64,000 nt of DNA from Brackiella oedipodis DSM 13743 (GCF_000621025.1 NZ_JHZJ01000010.1:62001-126000), one strand, 5' to 3'; numbered from the stretch's first letter, positions 38,762 through 51,166 are shown. Numbers and translations are program-made. The notes: a model not told the origin generated them from the sequence alone.

Positions 38762-40237
38762 TTAGCAATCCTCTTTGCTCAGGGCAAGGCATAAATCACA
38801 TAACAATTGCCAATTCAATTGCACACTGTCGATCTCGACACATTCTCGAGGTGAATGGGCATTTTCTATGTTGGGACCAAAAGAAATCATATCGGTGGCT
38901 GGCGCATGGCCTTTGAGAATGCCGCACTCTAAGCCCGCATGTACGACTTTGATATCGGGCTCATATCCTAGACGCTCTTTGAAGATGTGACTGGCCTTTT
39001 TGAGTAGTACTGAATGGGCATCCGGTTGCCAACCCGGATAATCACCACTCACCTGCGTTTGCGCACCATATTTGCGTGCAATAGCTTCGAGCTGACTGCA
39101 GAGTTCATCTTTGGGGGATTCTAATAAAGAGCGCATTAAGCAATGAATTCGGACCTGATGCTCGGTATGCTCAATAACGCCCATGCTTATTGAGGTCTCT
39201 ACCACGTCGTCGAAATCTGCACTCTCTGCAATCACACCATTGGGAATAGCGTGTATTAATTGCAATAATTGCTCTGTCTGCTTAGCACTGTAATAGTGCG
39301 ACACCGCTGGGTTAGGTTGCAAACTAATTTCAAGCTGCTTTTCGGAATGCCAATGATGCTTGATCTTGCTTACTAATTGGCTAAAGCGATGACGGAACTC
39401 GCTAATATCGGTTTGTTGCGACGGCATAATCACGGCACTGGCCGCGCGTGGAATAGCGTTACGCAAGGTCCCACCCTGCAAACTAACTAAGCCAAAGGCT
39501 TGTTCCTGATGCCATTGCAACAGCAAGTCGGCAAGGATTTTGTTGGCATTACCCAATCCTAGATGGATATCGAGACCGGAGTGCCCACCTTGCAAGCCAG
39601 AGACCTCGATTAGCCAGGGCGATGATTCTGGGTCGGACGGTTGCGGTGCCATATCAACGCTAAAACTCATATCACGACCGCCCGCGCAACCGACATACAA
39701 ACACCCTTCTTCTTCGGTATCCAGATTGAGCAAATAAGGTAGATCTAGCCACTCTGGCGCCAGCGCTCTGGCACCGCCCATACCCGTTTCTTCTTCGAGC
39801 GTGAGAATTAATTCCAAAGGCGGATGGGCGATATCGTCTGCAAACAATAAGGCCAAGCCCATACACGCACCAATCCCATTGTCTGCCCCCAAAGTGGTCT
39901 CTGTGGCACTGACCCAACCATCTGCTATGCGAGGCAAGATGGGGTCTTTTTGGAAATCATGATGACTGTTATCGGACTTTTGGGGCACCATATCAATATG
40001 AGCCTGCAAGCCAATCACTGGCGCCTGCTCGAGCCCCTGAGTGGCTGGTTTAGAGATACGTAAATTACCCTTAGCGTCTTGTTCCACCCTAAGGCCACGT
40101 TGCTGACAAGCCTGCTTAATGTAACTAGCCAGCTCAGCCTCATGATAGGTCGGATGAGGAATTTCGCAAAATTTGGCAAACCATTGCCAAACGGCTTTGG
40201 GCTCGAGGTGTTGCAGGGTTGAAGTGGAAGACGTCAT
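38762..40237 (-). CDS. pepD: Aminoacyl-histidine dipeptidase (M20 family)
   Basis: Cytosolic zinc dipeptidase with broad specificity including Xaa-His. The 491-residue size matches PepD. Metal and catalytic residues are visible: H80 and D82 in GLQAHIDMVPQ, D119 in LGADNGIG, E149/E150 in TLEEETGMGG, D173 in LDTEEEG, and H461 in NAHSPRE. A lid domain lies between about 200 and 390. Its stop codon touches the start of the downstream membrane-protein gene. The 254-bp gap to divergent fhs should contain both promoters. Confidence 0.95.
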   Translation of the reverse strand: MTSSTSTLQHLEPKAVWQWFAKFCEIPHPTYHEAELASYIKQACQQRGLRVEQDAKGNLRISKPATQGLEQAPVIGLQAHIDMVPQKSDNSHHDFQKDPILPRIADGWVSATETTLGADNGIGACMGLALLFADDIAHPPLELILTLEEETGMGGARALAPEWLDLPYLLNLDTEEEGCLYVGCAGGRDMSFSVDMAPQPSDPESSPWLIEVSGLQGGHSGLDIHLGLGNANKILADLLLQWHQEQAFGLVSLQGGTLRNAIPRAASAVIMPSQQTDISEFRHRFSQLVSKIKHHWHSEKQLEISLQPNPAVSHYYSAKQTEQLLQLIHAIPNGVIAESADFDDVVETSISMGVIEHTEHQVRIHCLMRSLLESPKDELCSQLEAIARKYGAQTQVSGDYPGWQPDAHSVLLKKASHIFKERLGYEPDIKVVHAGLECGILKGHAPATDMISFGPNIENAHSPRECVEIDSVQLNWQLLCDLCLALSKEDC

Positions 40238-40491
40238 GGTGGTAGGTTCACTCTAAAAACACAGTCAAAGCAAATTTTACTTTAACAGTTTTATACAAAA
40301 AATAACAGTCTGTGAGTATTGATGTTTAACCCGTAGACATGGATGATTTGCGTCTTTAACGGCCTCGAAAACTTCATATCGATACCGCCCTGAGCACCAC
40401 ACTTTTGTCATATACAATCACTATAGTTTAAGATTGTAGGACAACTCAGCCACTACTGCCCACGCCCACTAATGATTTCTTTGAGGTAATT

Positions 40492-42171
40492 ATGACCGCA
40501 TCCAAAATATCTTATGATGAGCGCATCGTGCGCCAATATACCATGCAGGATATCCGCCAAATCGCCCAAAAAATCGGCCTAGCAGAAGAAGATTTGAGTT
40601 TGTATGGCAACTACAAAGCCAAAATCACCCGGCAACCCGATCTCTCTAAAAAAGGCCATTTAATATTGCTTACCGCCGTCAATCCGACACCAGCCGGCGA
40701 GGGCAAAACCACCTTATGCGTGGGCTTAAATGATGCCTTCAACAAATTACAACAAAAAAGTATTGTCACTATACGTCAACCCTCGATGGGGCCTGTCTTT
40801 GGTATTAAAGGCGGCGCTGCTGGCGGCGGTAAAGCTCAGGTGGTGCCTATGCATGATATTAATTTGCATTTTACGGGTGATTTTCATGCTATCACCAGCG
40901 CCCATAATCTCTTAGCTGCTATTCTCGACAATCATATTTACCAAGGCAATGAACTCAATATAGATCCCAAACGCATCACTTGGCGACGCGTCTTGGATAT
41001 GAATGACAGACAGTTACGTCATATCGTCAACGGTTTAGGGGGGGACAAAGACGGTGTTTGCCGTCAAGATGGGTTTGATATCACCGTCACCTCAGAAATT
41101 ATGGCGGTGTTTTGCCTTGCCAAAGACTTTGCAGATCTGCGCCAACGTTTGGGGCGCATGGTGGTCGCTTTTAGTACGGATAATCAAGCCATTACCTGCG
41201 ATGATTTACAGGTCACTGGCGCTCTTTGCGCCCTCTTGCGCGATGCCTTTAAACCTAATTTAGTGCAAAGTCTAGAAGGTTCTCCTGCCATTATTCACGG
41301 TGGCCCTTTTGCCAATATCGCCCATGGCTGCAATAGTGTCATGGCCACCCAATATGCCTTGGCTCTAGCAGACTATACGGTCACTGAGGCAGGTTTTGGA
41401 GCCGATTTGGGCGCCGAAAAATTCATCAATATCAAATGCCGTAGTGCCGATTTATGCCCCGATATCGTGACCCTCGTGGTTACCACCCGCTCCCTTAAAT
41501 ACAATGGTGGCGTCGCCAAGGAACAGCTACAAGAGGCGAATTTAGCGGCTTTACAAAAAGGTTCAGCGAATTTACGCAAACACATTGAAAATATTCGTGA
41601 TGTGTTTAAATTACCCTGCATCGTGGCGCTTAATCACTTTGAAGGCGATTACGAGGACGAAATCGAGGCTATCCGCCAATTATGCACAGAACTAGGGGTT
41701 GCTATGTCTGTGTGCAAAGCCTGGGAACAAGGCAGCGCTGGTGCCATTGATTTAGCCAAACAAATCATGGCCATGATAGAGCAACAAGAAAAACCGTCAC
41801 TCAGTTTGAGCTACGCCGATGAGGATGCGCTTAAAGACAAGATCAATAGCATTGTATGCCGTGTCTACGGTGGTCAAGGGGTGAGTTATAGCCGTCAAGC
41901 CTCACAAAAAATCGCGCAGCTCGAAGCGCAGGGTTTTGGTCACTTACCTATTTGTATCGCCAAAACCCAGTATTCATTAAGTGATGATAAAGACGAATTG
42001 GGTCGACCCAAAGGCTTTACTGTCGGTGTCAACGATATCATCCTCAATGCAGGCGCTGGTTTCATTGTGGTCATGACAGGCAATGTCTTACGTATGCCGG
42101 GACTCCCTAAGCGTCCAGCCGCCGAAAAAATCGATATCGACGATAACGAAGATATTGTCGGCTTATTCTAA
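40492..42171 (+). CDS. fhs: Formate-tetrahydrofolate ligase
   Basis: Makes 10-formyl-THF from formate, ATP and THF. The 559-residue monofunctional enzyme has the P-loop TPAGEGKTT at 66-74, FHAITSAHNLLAA near 136-148 and the family's GGVAKEQL, NHF and SCKAWEQG-like segments (here VCKAWEQG). It ends VGLF as usual. A bidirectional terminator follows directly. Together with gcv and the cyclo-ligase it lets the cell load one-carbon units from formate, which is not universal among Betaproteobacteria. Confidence 0.97.
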   Translation: MTASKISYDERIVRQYTMQDIRQIAQKIGLAEEDLSLYGNYKAKITRQPDLSKKGHLILLTAVNPTPAGEGKTTLCVGLNDAFNKLQQKSIVTIRQPSMGPVFGIKGGAAGGGKAQVVPMHDINLHFTGDFHAITSAHNLLAAILDNHIYQGNELNIDPKRITWRRVLDMNDRQLRHIVNGLGGDKDGVCRQDGFDITVTSEIMAVFCLAKDFADLRQRLGRMVVAFSTDNQAITCDDLQVTGALCALLRDAFKPNLVQSLEGSPAIIHGGPFANIAHGCNSVMATQYALALADYTVTEAGFGADLGAEKFINIKCRSADLCPDIVTLVVTTRSLKYNGGVAKEQLQEANLAALQKGSANLRKHIENIRDVFKLPCIVALNHFEGDYEDEIEAIRQLCTELGVAMSVCKAWEQGSAGAIDLAKQIMAMIEQQEKPSLSLSYADEDALKDKINSIVCRVYGGQGVSYSRQASQKIAQLEAQGFGHLPICIAKTQYSLSDDKDELGRPKGFTVGVNDIILNAGAGFIVVMTGNVLRMPGLPKRPAAEKIDIDDNEDIVGLF

Positions 42172-42176
42172 ATGTC

Positions 42177-42214
42177 AAAAAGCCTGCACTAGCATTTACT
42201 AGGCAGGCTTTTTT
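42177..42214. terminator. Bidirectional terminator between fhs and the transporter gene
   Basis: AAAAAGCCTGC (42177-42187) and GCAGGCTTTTT (42203-42213) form a perfect 11-bp stem with a 15-nt loop. T runs exist on both outgoing strands (six T rightward to 42214, five leftward). It sits between the convergent fhs and transporter stop codons. Confidence 0.9.
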
Positions 42215-42225
42215 AAGGGCGGTTT

Positions 42226-43539
42226 TTATTGTATGACTCGACCGACTTTATTATTTTTGGAATAAATCAAGCACGTTGACACAAAAGCGCATACGGCCGC
42301 AAACATTAACCAGAGGGCAGGTGAACTTCGGCTGCCCGTGCTTTGGAATAAATACGTAGCAATGATGGGGGTCAGGCCACCGAAGACCGCCGTTGCTAAG
42401 CTATAAGCCAAAGAGAAACCAGCCGTTCGCACGGATTCTGGCATAATTTCGGTGAGCGCAGCGATCGTCGTGCCATTGTAAATACCGTATGTGAAAGACA
42501 TGTACAACAAGACCAATGCCATCCGCCCAAAGCTTGGCGCAGAAGCCAACCAATGCATGGCCGGCAAGACCGTACAAAAGGCTAAGGCACTCATCGCTAA
42601 CATTAAGGGTTTGCGGCCAAATTTATCAGAGATGGCGCCACCTATAGGCAACCATATAAAGTTAGAAATGGCCACCATGGCCGTGACCGCTAAAGTGCTG
42701 GTCTTAGATAAGTTGAGCACGGCGACACCATAGGTCGGTGTATACACAGTAATAAAGTAAAAATTGGTAGTGGTCATGGCCACCAACAACATACCACAGA
42801 GCACGATCTTCCAGTTCTCGCGCATGATGCCGAGCGCTTGCTTGAAACTCGGCTTCGTTTTCTTTTGTTCAAAGGCTGCAGTTTCTTGCATATTGCGACG
42901 CAAAATAAAGATCAATGGGATGATGGCACAGCCCACCAAGAAGGGTATACGCCAAGCCCAGGCGTTGATTTCTTCTGAGCTAAAAAACTCATTGACAGCA
43001 AACCCTAGGATTGAGGCAATCAGAATAGCAATTTGTTGACTACCCGACTGCCAACTCACATAAAAACCTTTGTGACCAGGTTTAGCGATCTCAGATAAAT
43101 AAACAGAGACACCGCCTAACTCAACACCTGCCGAAAAACCCTGCACTAAACGTGCTAACAAGACAAGTAGTGGTGCAAACAGTCCAATATGCTCATAGCC
43201 AGGCATCACAGCAATAATCAAGGTACCAAACGCCATTAGAGTCAGCGTTAAAATGAGGCCTTGGCGACGCCCGATACGATCAATATAAGCCCCCAAGATG
43301 ACCGCCCCAATTGGGCGCATCAAAAATCCTGTCGCAAATACTGCAAAGGTTTTGAGGAGGCTGGTTAAATCATTATCTGACGGGAAAAAGGTATGAGAAA
43401 TATAAGAAGCATAAAATCCGAACAAGAAAAAATCGAATTGCTCCATAAAGTTGCCGCTGGTCACACGTAAAATGGCTTTAAAGGCTTCAGAACCGGTTAA
43501 AGCACCTGCGGCCTGATGATGCGTATTTGAAGAAGACAT
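42226..43539 (-). CDS. MFS transporter of the metabolite:H+ symporter (MHS) type, citrate/dicarboxylate-like
   Basis: A 437-residue, twelve-helix MFS protein. [10 protein letters not shown] at 35-44 and [18 protein letters not shown] at 75-92 are MHS-family features; DKFGRKPLM marks the loop between helices 8 and 9. Within the family it most resembles citrate- or tricarballylate-proton symporters, so an organic acid is the likely substrate, not proven by the sequence. It is a single gene between the fhs terminator and the atp-operon terminator. Confidence 0.88.
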   Translation of the reverse strand: MSSSNTHHQAAGALTGSEAFKAILRVTSGNFMEQFDFFLFGFYASYISHTFFPSDNDLTSLLKTFAVFATGFLMRPIGAVILGAYIDRIGRRQGLILTLTLMAFGTLIIAVMPGYEHIGLFAPLLVLLARLVQGFSAGVELGGVSVYLSEIAKPGHKGFYVSWQSGSQQIAILIASILGFAVNEFFSSEEINAWAWRIPFLVGCAIIPLIFILRRNMQETAAFEQKKTKPSFKQALGIMRENWKIVLCGMLLVAMTTTNFYFITVYTPTYGVAVLNLSKTSTLAVTAMVAISNFIWLPIGGAISDKFGRKPLMLAMSALAFCTVLPAMHWLASAPSFGRMALVLLYMSFTYGIYNGTTIAALTEIMPESVRTAGFSLAYSLATAVFGGLTPIIATYLFQSTGSRSSPALWLMFAAVCAFVSTCLIYSKNNKVGRVIQ

Positions 43540-43739
43540 AGCTAACTACTAAAAAAAGAAATAACCCAGACGACTTGGCGTCTGTAGTCGTGGCAATAAA
43601 AATAGAAGCTTTCAGGGTGAGAGTGATGAAATACTAAAACGTATTATAAGTTGAAAAGACTAAGCGTGAAGACCACAGAACGTGATCGGGTCAGGCGGAG
43701 AACTACAACATCCTGAGAGAAAAGCTTGCATACAAACAA

Positions 43740-43765
43740 AAACAGACTTCAAAAGAAGTCTGTTT
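43740..43765 (-). terminator. Rho-independent terminator of the atp operon
   Basis: AAACAGACTTC (43740-43750) pairs perfectly with GAAGTCTGTTT (43755-43765) around a 4-nt loop. Read leftward the stem is followed by TTTGTTTGT. It lies 52 bp after the atpC stop codon. Confidence 0.8.
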
Positions 43766-43817
43766 CTATTATACGCTGACTAGTGTCGTTTGTGACCTAG
43801 TGTTTGTACTAAAATGC

Positions 43818-44252
43818 TTAGCTGCGTTTACCTAATTTGCGATAGGTGTCAATGGCTTTGACTTGTGCTGCCAACATCGCAAGTTCAGCTTCAACCACAG
43901 CAATTTCGGCTCTGTCTTGAGATTTGACACGACGCAGATTTTCTTCGGCACGTTGACGTGCTTGTTGCGCTTTCTCGCGGTCGAGTTCTTCGACGCGTTC
44001 GGCCACGTCAGCCAGTACAATCACGGCATTAGGTTGCACCTCGAGGATACCACCCGCCACGAAAACGACCTCTTCTTGATCGTTTTCGTGAATGAGTTTA
44101 ACCACACCCGGGCGAATACGAGTAATTAACGGCGTATGACCAGGCAAAATACCTAAAGAGCCTGATTCACCCGGTAGCACAACGAGTTTCGCAGTACCGC
44201 TGTAAATAGATTTTTCTGCGCTAACTACATCAACTTTGATTAATGCTGCCAT
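43818..44252 (-). CDS. atpC: F1F0 ATP synthase epsilon subunit
   Basis: Central-stalk subunit that couples rotation and inhibits ATP hydrolysis. Of 144 residues, the N-terminal beta sandwich (about 1-88) has [18 protein letters not shown] at 28-45, and the C-terminal helical hairpin (about 90-140) is rich in E, K and A. Last gene of the operon, 14 bp after atpD, followed by the operon terminator. Confidence 0.97.
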   Translation of the reverse strand: MAALIKVDVVSAEKSIYSGTAKLVVLPGESGSLGILPGHTPLITRIRPGVVKLIHENDQEEVVFVAGGILEVQPNAVIVLADVAERVEELDREKAQQARQRAEENLRRVKSQDRAEIAVVEAELAMLAAQVKAIDTYRKLGKRS

Positions 44253-44266
44253 AGTTAATTACTTCC

Positions 44267-45679
<1,413 letters not shown>

Positions 45680-45711
45680 TTACTCTTAATATTTGGAGAC
45701 GCACAGGATCC

Positions 45712-46635
45712 TTAGACCGCTGCTGCACCTCCGACAATTTCTGAAATTTCTTTGGTAATTGCTGCTTGACGAGTTTTGTTGTAGACCAACTGCAAATCGT
45801 CGATGACTTTTTTGGCGTTGTCAGAGGCTGATTTCATGGCCACCATACGAGCTGATTGTTCAGAAGCCATATTTTCGGCAACCGCTTGGTAAACCACTGC
45901 TTCGACGTAACGTTGCAACAACTCATTAAGGACGGTAGTCGCATCTGGCTCAAAAATATAGTCCCATGAATAGGTGTCAAGCGTAGCTTTTTCACTTTCT
46001 TGCGCTTGCTTAGCAACTCGACCTGGAACACTTTGGAAAACATCATTTAAACCCGTCGGTAAAGGTAATAAACGGGCAAAAACAGGTGTTTGTTGCATAT
46101 TATTGATGAACAAATTGGTAGCAATATAAATCGCATCAATCTTGCCGGCTTTGAAGTCATCAAACTGAACTTTAAGGGCGCCGATAAGATTATCTAACTT
46201 AGGTTCATCGCCCATTTGCACTTGATGTGAAACCACATTCACACCAACGCGATTAAAAAAGCCCAAGCCCTTGTTACCAAAAGCCGTGCCTTGAACACTA
46301 ATGCTTTGCTCTTTAAATTCTTTCAGTTTAGAGAGCACAAGCCTAAATAAGTTGGTATTAAGACCACCACAGAGACCTTTGTCGGTAGTGATTAAAACAA
46401 CACCCACTGACTTAATAGCTTGGCGCTCTTCGATGTATGGATGGGTAAAGTCTGTATTAGCACTCATTAAGTGCTGAGCGATACTACGCACCTTGTCAGA
46501 ATACGGACGACCAGCATACATTCTGAGTTGTGCTTTACGCATTTTAGATGACGCTACCATTTGCATGGCTTTCGTGATCTTACGCGTATTTTGCACACTT
46601 TTGATTTTGCTGCGGATTTCCTTAATTCCAGCCAT
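45712..46635 (-). CDS. atpG: F1F0 ATP synthase gamma subunit
   Basis: Rotor shaft of F1. It begins [20 protein letters not shown] and ends [12 protein letters not shown], both near-invariant. At 307 residues it exceeds the 287-residue E. coli protein; the extra residues lie around 205-225 ([20 protein letters not shown]) before [10 protein letters not shown], a variable surface loop of the Rossmann-like domain. The 75-bp gap from atpA contains a perfect 14-bp stem-loop. Confidence 0.97.
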   Translation of the reverse strand: MAGIKEIRSKIKSVQNTRKITKAMQMVASSKMRKAQLRMYAGRPYSDKVRSIAQHLMSANTDFTHPYIEERQAIKSVGVVLITTDKGLCGGLNTNLFRLVLSKLKEFKEQSISVQGTAFGNKGLGFFNRVGVNVVSHQVQMGDEPKLDNLIGALKVQFDDFKAGKIDAIYIATNLFINNMQQTPVFARLLPLPTGLNDVFQSVPGRVAKQAQESEKATLDTYSWDYIFEPDATTVLNELLQRYVEAVVYQAVAENMASEQSARMVAMKSASDNAKKVIDDLQLVYNKTRQAAITKEISEIVGGAAAV

Positions 46636-46668
46636 AATGCTTTCCTATGGGATTCCTTATTAGGTTGC

Positions 46669-46700
46669 GTTCTAATATATGTCGAAACATATATTAGAAC
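46669..46700 (-). promoter_or_regulatory. Perfect stem-loop in the atpA-atpG gap
   Basis: GTTCTAATATATGT (46669-46682) and ACATATATTAGAAC (46687-46700) are perfect 14-bp arms. In the leftward transcript the loop is UUCG. It starts 10 nt after the atpA stop codon and has no T tract, so it is not a terminator. It may stabilise upstream mRNA or set relative subunit expression. Confidence 0.7.
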
Positions 46701-46710
46701 CATTAGTCAA

Positions 46711-48249
46711 TTAAGAGAACTCTTTTTTAAAGGCTTCAACAGCAGCTTTGAGGGCAGCGTCGTCGTCTTTGGATAGCTCTTTGTTCGTTTGGATGCGATC
46801 AATTAAATCGCTATGTTTGTTTTTAAGGAATTCTAGTAAACCTTTCTCGAAAGGTAGAATTTGTGCCACAGGGATGTCATCAAGATAACCGTTATTGATG
46901 GCATACAAGCCTGCTGCCAATTCCCATACTTTTAGTGGGCTGTATTGCGGTTGTTTGAGTAATTCCACTACACGCTCACCACGTTCCAACTGGCGACGGG
47001 TCGCTTCGTCAAGGTCAGAAGCGAATTGTGAGAAGGCGGCCAATTCACGATATTGTGCCAAGTCAGTACGAATACCACCAGAAAGTTTCTTGATGACTTT
47101 GGTTTGTGCGGAGCCACCGACACGAGAAACGGAAATACCGGCGTTGATTGCTGGACGCACACCCGCGTTAAACAAGTCAGTTTCTAGGAAGATTTGACCG
47201 TCAGTAATCGAAATAACATTGGTTGGCACGAAGGCTGAAACGTCACCTGCCTGCGTTTCGATGATAGGCAATGCCGTTAATGAGCCCGTTTTGCCTTTGA
47301 CTTCGCCATTGGTGAATTTTTCTACGTATTCTTCGTTCACGCGTGCAGCACGTTCGAGTAGACGAGAGTGTAAGTAGAAAATATCGCCTGGGTAGGCTTC
47401 ACGTCCAGGTGGACGACGCAATAGCAAGGATACTTGACGATATGCCCAAGCTTGTTTGGTAAGATCGTCATACACAATAAGAGCATCTTGACCGCGATCA
47501 CGGAAGTATTCGCCCATGGTACAACCGGCGTAAGGTGCTAAGTACTGCATAGCGGCAGAGTCTGCAGCAGTGGCGGCTACCACAATCGTATATTCAAGGG
47601 CACCGGCTTCTTCGAGACGGCGTACGACGTTATTTACGGTTGAGGCTTTTTGGCCTACCGCGACATAAATACAAAATACGTCTTGGCCTTTTTGGTTGAT
47701 GATGGCGTCAATCGCTGCGGCAGTTTTACCGGTTTGGCGGTCACCAATAATCAACTCACGTTGACCACGGCCGATAGGCACCATGGAGTCAACAGATTTA
47801 AGACCCGTTTGTAAAGGTTGAGAGACTGATTTACGTGCAATCACGCCAGGCGCGACTTTTTCGATGACGTCGCTAGCGGCGGCGTTGATTGGACCTTTAC
47901 CATCGATAGGTTGACCTAAGGTGTTAACAACCCGACCACAAAGTTCTGGACCCACAGGTACTTCGAGAATACGACCTGTTGTTTTGACGACATCGCCTTC
48001 AGAAATTAAGTCGGCTTCACCTAGAATTACAGCACCAACAGAGTCACGCTCTAAGTTAAGTGCTAAGCCAAAGACGTTATTAGGGAACTCTAACATTTCC
48101 CCTTGCATGACATCTGATAAACCGTGAATACGGGTAATACCGTCGGACACGGAAACCACCGTACCTTGTGTACGAACATCAGTAGATACGCCTAAGCCTT
48201 CTATACGACTTTTGAGCAAATCGCTGATCTCTGACGGATTGAGTTGCAT
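46711..48249 (-). CDS. atpA: F1F0 ATP synthase alpha subunit
   Basis: Non-catalytic nucleotide-binding F1 subunit. It begins [19 protein letters not shown] as typical, has Walker A GDRQTGKT at 169-176, [17 protein letters not shown] (Walker B region), and the arginine-finger region [13 protein letters not shown] near 370. The 512 residues match the E. coli length of 513. Follows atpH after 34 bp. Confidence 0.99.
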   Translation of the reverse strand: MQLNPSEISDLLKSRIEGLGVSTDVRTQGTVVSVSDGITRIHGLSDVMQGEMLEFPNNVFGLALNLERDSVGAVILGEADLISEGDVVKTTGRILEVPVGPELCGRVVNTLGQPIDGKGPINAAASDVIEKVAPGVIARKSVSQPLQTGLKSVDSMVPIGRGQRELIIGDRQTGKTAAAIDAIINQKGQDVFCIYVAVGQKASTVNNVVRRLEEAGALEYTIVVAATAADSAAMQYLAPYAGCTMGEYFRDRGQDALIVYDDLTKQAWAYRQVSLLLRRPPGREAYPGDIFYLHSRLLERAARVNEEYVEKFTNGEVKGKTGSLTALPIIETQAGDVSAFVPTNVISITDGQIFLETDLFNAGVRPAINAGISVSRVGGSAQTKVIKKLSGGIRTDLAQYRELAAFSQFASDLDEATRRQLERGERVVELLKQPQYSPLKVWELAAGLYAINNGYLDDIPVAQILPFEKGLLEFLKNKHSDLIDRIQTNKELSKDDDAALKAAVEAFKKEFS

Positions 48250-48283
48250 ATTCAGACTCCTGAAATCCTGTTATTTTAACTGC

Positions 48284-48823
48284 TTAGTCGGCAGCCAATT
48301 TGTGGCGCAAACGCGTAAGTTGCGCTTGCACTGAAGTATCTAACACTTGATCGCCTACTTCCACGCGTACACCACCAATAAGGCTTGGGTCTACGCTTAC
48401 TTCGGGTTTGAGCGTCACATTGAATTTTTGTTGTAAATCGCTAAGCAATTCTTGTACTTGAGACTCAGACAGCTCGAAAGCAGAAATAATCTTAGCTGTA
48501 GCAGAACCTTCGGCGCGGTTCTTGAGCACTCGGAACTGCTCGGCAATAGAAGGTAGTGCAATCCAGCGCTCTTGCTCAACGATGACATTTATAAAGTTAT
48601 CGAAATGCTCTGGGGCGCTATCAGACACTAACTCTTTGAGTAGAGAGACTCGTTGGTCATTGTCAAGTTTCGGGTTTGCCAATAATTCTTGAATTTTTGG
48701 CAAAGAGACAATTTGCGCCAACTCATTGAGAGCCTCTTGCCAAGCCGGCAAGTCTGCAGCTTGTTTAGCGGCAGCATAAGCAGCTTCTGCATAAGGACGA
48801 GCGATTGTGGAAAGTTCAGCCAT
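48284..48823 (-). CDS. atpH: F1F0 ATP synthase delta subunit
   Basis: Peripheral-stalk protein binding the top of F1. The 179-residue protein starts MAELSTIARPYAEAAYAAA, the typical N-terminal helical domain, and has the C-terminal DPSLIGGVRVEVGDQVLD signature near 144-161. Lies 12 bp after atpF and 34 bp before atpA. Confidence 0.97.
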   Translation of the reverse strand: MAELSTIARPYAEAAYAAAKQAADLPAWQEALNELAQIVSLPKIQELLANPKLDNDQRVSLLKELVSDSAPEHFDNFINVIVEQERWIALPSIAEQFRVLKNRAEGSATAKIISAFELSESQVQELLSDLQQKFNVTLKPEVSVDPSLIGGVRVEVGDQVLDTSVQAQLTRLRHKLAAD

Positions 48824-48835
48824 ATTTATTTCGCT

Positions 48836-49306
48836 TTAAAGCTGGGTTTTAAGTTGATTCAACAATTCTGCATGGGCATTGGCATCAACTTCTTTACGAA
48901 GAATTTGTTCAGCACCCTTAACGGCAAGATCTGCAACATCATTACGCAAGCTATTGCGTAAACGTTCGACTTCTAGAAGCGCATCTTGTTTGGCTTGTTC
49001 TAGAATACGAGCACGTTCCGCTTCGGCTTTTTCGCGTGCTTCAGCAACAATGCTATCCGCCGTTTTTTCGGCATCAGCAATGCGTTGCTGGTTTTCAGCT
49101 TTGGTGGCGTGTTCAATCTCGTTGATACGCTCCTTAGCTTTTTCGAGATCTTCTTTACCCTTGTCAGCGGCTGCTAGGCCTTCTGCGATTTTTTGGCGAC
49201 GTTCATCGATCGCTTTGATCAACGGCGGCCAAATAAATTTCATTGTGAACCATGCCAACACGAAGAAGACAATCACCTGAAAGATGAGGGTAGCATTTAA
49301 ATTCAC
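48836..49306 (-). CDS. atpF: F1F0 ATP synthase b subunit
   Basis: Membrane-anchored dimeric stator stalk. A single N-terminal membrane helix ([20 protein letters not shown], then TMKF) is followed by KPLI-like [19 protein letters not shown] and a long charged helix rich in A, E and K, ending at 156 residues. Normal length. A 152-bp gap containing three stem-loops separates it from atpE. Confidence 0.98.
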   Translation of the reverse strand: MNLNATLIFQVIVFFVLAWFTMKFIWPPLIKAIDERRQKIAEGLAAADKGKEDLEKAKERINEIEHATKAENQQRIADAEKTADSIVAEAREKAEAERARILEQAKQDALLEVERLRNSLRNDVADLAVKGAEQILRKEVDANAHAELLNQLKTQL

Positions 49307-49335
49307 GTTCGTTTCCCTTTAAGCTATGAAGTTAC

Positions 49336-49440
49336 GGTTAGGCTTAAAAAGCTTAACCAGAGTTTTTGAGCGGTATATTGATGCAGAACTGACTCGCTCT
49401 GCATCACACTCCATCCAGTTCAAACACCATCAGCGATGGT
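49336..49440 (-). promoter_or_regulatory. Three consecutive stem-loops in the atpE-atpF gap
   Basis: In leftward order: ACCATC/GATGGT (49426-49440, 6 bp, 3-nt loop); GATGCAGA/TCTGCATC (49380-49387 with 49398-49405, 8 bp, 10-nt loop); and GGTTAGGCTT/AAGCTTAACC (49336-49345 with 49349-49358, 10-bp arms with one mismatch). None is followed by a terminator-like T run. Located directly after the c-subunit gene, they could protect its message or slow transcription into atpF. Confidence 0.6.
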
Positions 49441-49458
49441 AAAAACTGTCTCGCTCAA

Positions 49459-49799
<341 letters not shown>

Positions 49800-49811
49800 A
49801 GAAAAAACGAT

Positions 49812-50696
49812 TTAGTGACCTTCGTGAGCCTGACCAATGTAGACAAGCGTGAGCATCATAAAAATGAAGGCCTGTAACAAGATAATCAAAATATGGAAGA
49901 TCGCCCAGATGGAACCAGCCAAGACATGACCAATACCTAAGCCAATACTCAGGGCATTAAAACCGGTCCAAGCGCCGCCTAATAAAGCGATCAACATAAA
50001 GACCAATTCGCCCGCGAACATATTACCGAACAACCGCATACCCAACGATACCGTTTTGGCCGCATATTCAATTAAGTTGAGTAAAAAATTGGCTGGGGCA
50101 AGCAAGATAGCACCAAAGCCATGAGCATGAAATGGTGCGGTGAATAGTTCTTTGACAAAGCCGCCTGGATGCTTGATTTTGATACCGTAGTATAAAGACA
50201 AGAGCAAGACACCAATAGACATACCCATAGGCACATTCAGGTCTGCTGTTGGAAGAATACGATGATAATAGAGTGGGCCGTGTTGCTCATGATCGCCAGC
50301 TAAGCCAACCCAACCTAAGATTTGACCTGGCAAATCGACAGGCATCAAGTCGAGTACATTCATGAGTGTGATCCACAAAAACACGGTGAGTGCGAGTGGC
50401 GCTACGAATTTGCGAGAAGTCGCGTTGTGGATGATAGCTTTGGCCTGATCATTGACCATTTCGACAAGCATTTCGATGGCGGTCTGAAAGCGACCTGGAA
50501 CACCGTTGGTGGCTTTGCGTGCGGCTAAAAACAACACTAACAATGCAATGATGCCCATAAGAATGGACCAGAATAATGAATCGTAATTGACGACTGAAAA
50601 GTCGGCAATTTTGCTTTGGGCTTCGCCGTAGCTATTAAAGTGCACCAAGTGGTGCGTTACATAATATGACTGAGGGGAGACTTCTGATGCAGCCAT
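49812..50696 (-). CDS. atpB: F1F0 ATP synthase a subunit
   Basis: Membrane stator subunit forming the proton half-channels. The 294-residue protein has five to six membrane helices. The essential arginine is R221 in [14 protein letters not shown], and [12 protein letters not shown] precedes it. [13 protein letters not shown] lies in the first half. The N-terminal periplasmic segment contains an additional histidine-rich [10 protein letters not shown]. First essential gene of the operon after atpI. Confidence 0.98.
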   Translation of the reverse strand: MAASEVSPQSYYVTHHLVHFNSYGEAQSKIADFSVVNYDSLFWSILMGIIALLVLFLAARKATNGVPGRFQTAIEMLVEMVNDQAKAIIHNATSRKFVAPLALTVFLWITLMNVLDLMPVDLPGQILGWVGLAGDHEQHGPLYYHRILPTADLNVPMGMSIGVLLLSLYYGIKIKHPGGFVKELFTAPFHAHGFGAILLAPANFLLNLIEYAAKTVSLGMRLFGNMFAGELVFMLIALLGGAWTGFNALSIGLGIGHVLAGSIWAIFHILIILLQAFIFMMLTLVYIGQAHEGH

Positions 50697-50755
50697 GAAA
50701 TGCTTCTCCGAACTGATACGTTTGTAGAAATTAAACTCGTTAACTTAGGTGCTGT

Positions 50756-51166
50756 TTAGAGCTTTTTAGTGGCTAATAACAACACATAAGCTTTTAGTAC
50801 AGCCAGCAACCCAAATAGCAACGCTGGCCACACTATGTGACTACCTAAAAGGCGATAGCTGATAAATAGCAAAGCCACGGCGGCAAATAATTTAAAGCCT
50901 TCACCATAGAAAAAAGTCATGGCACTGGCATTTTGTTGTGCAAAGAGCTTGATCAGCATATGCAATACAAAAAACGCCGATGGCAATAAATATGCTAGTC
51001 CCCCAGCCAATGCTGACACGGCTGCCCATAGTCCCCAAATTGCCGCAATGAGTACAACCACGACTAAGGCACAAGACTGCGCAATGACAGCATTTAATAA
51101 GCCTTTAAATGCTTTTTGGTTAAGACGCTTTCTTTCGGATGGGGTAAGCCTTACGGGTTCTGTCAT
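50756..51166 (-). CDS. atpI: ATP synthase subunit I (AtpI)
   Basis: A 136-residue protein with four membrane helices at about 24-45, 49-72, 88-105 and 110-130, and a basic N terminus (SERKRLNQKAFKG). Its position directly before atpB and its size fit AtpI, a helper in c-ring assembly that is not part of the finished enzyme. Sequence conservation in this family is low, so position carries much of the weight. First gene after the predicted operon promoter. Confidence 0.88.
   Translation of the reverse strand: MTEPVRLTPSERKRLNQKAFKGLLNAVIAQSCALVVVVLIAAIWGLWAAVSALAGGLAYLLPSAFFVLHMLIKLFAQQNASAMTFFYGEGFKLFAAVALLFISYRLLGSHIVWPALLFGLLAVLKAYVLLLATKKL

Noticed and set aside
48879-49280. A 133-codon Ser/Arg-rich rightward frame opposite atpF
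   Set aside because: Shadow of the charged helix of the b subunit; an essential, fully recognised gene lies on the other strand.
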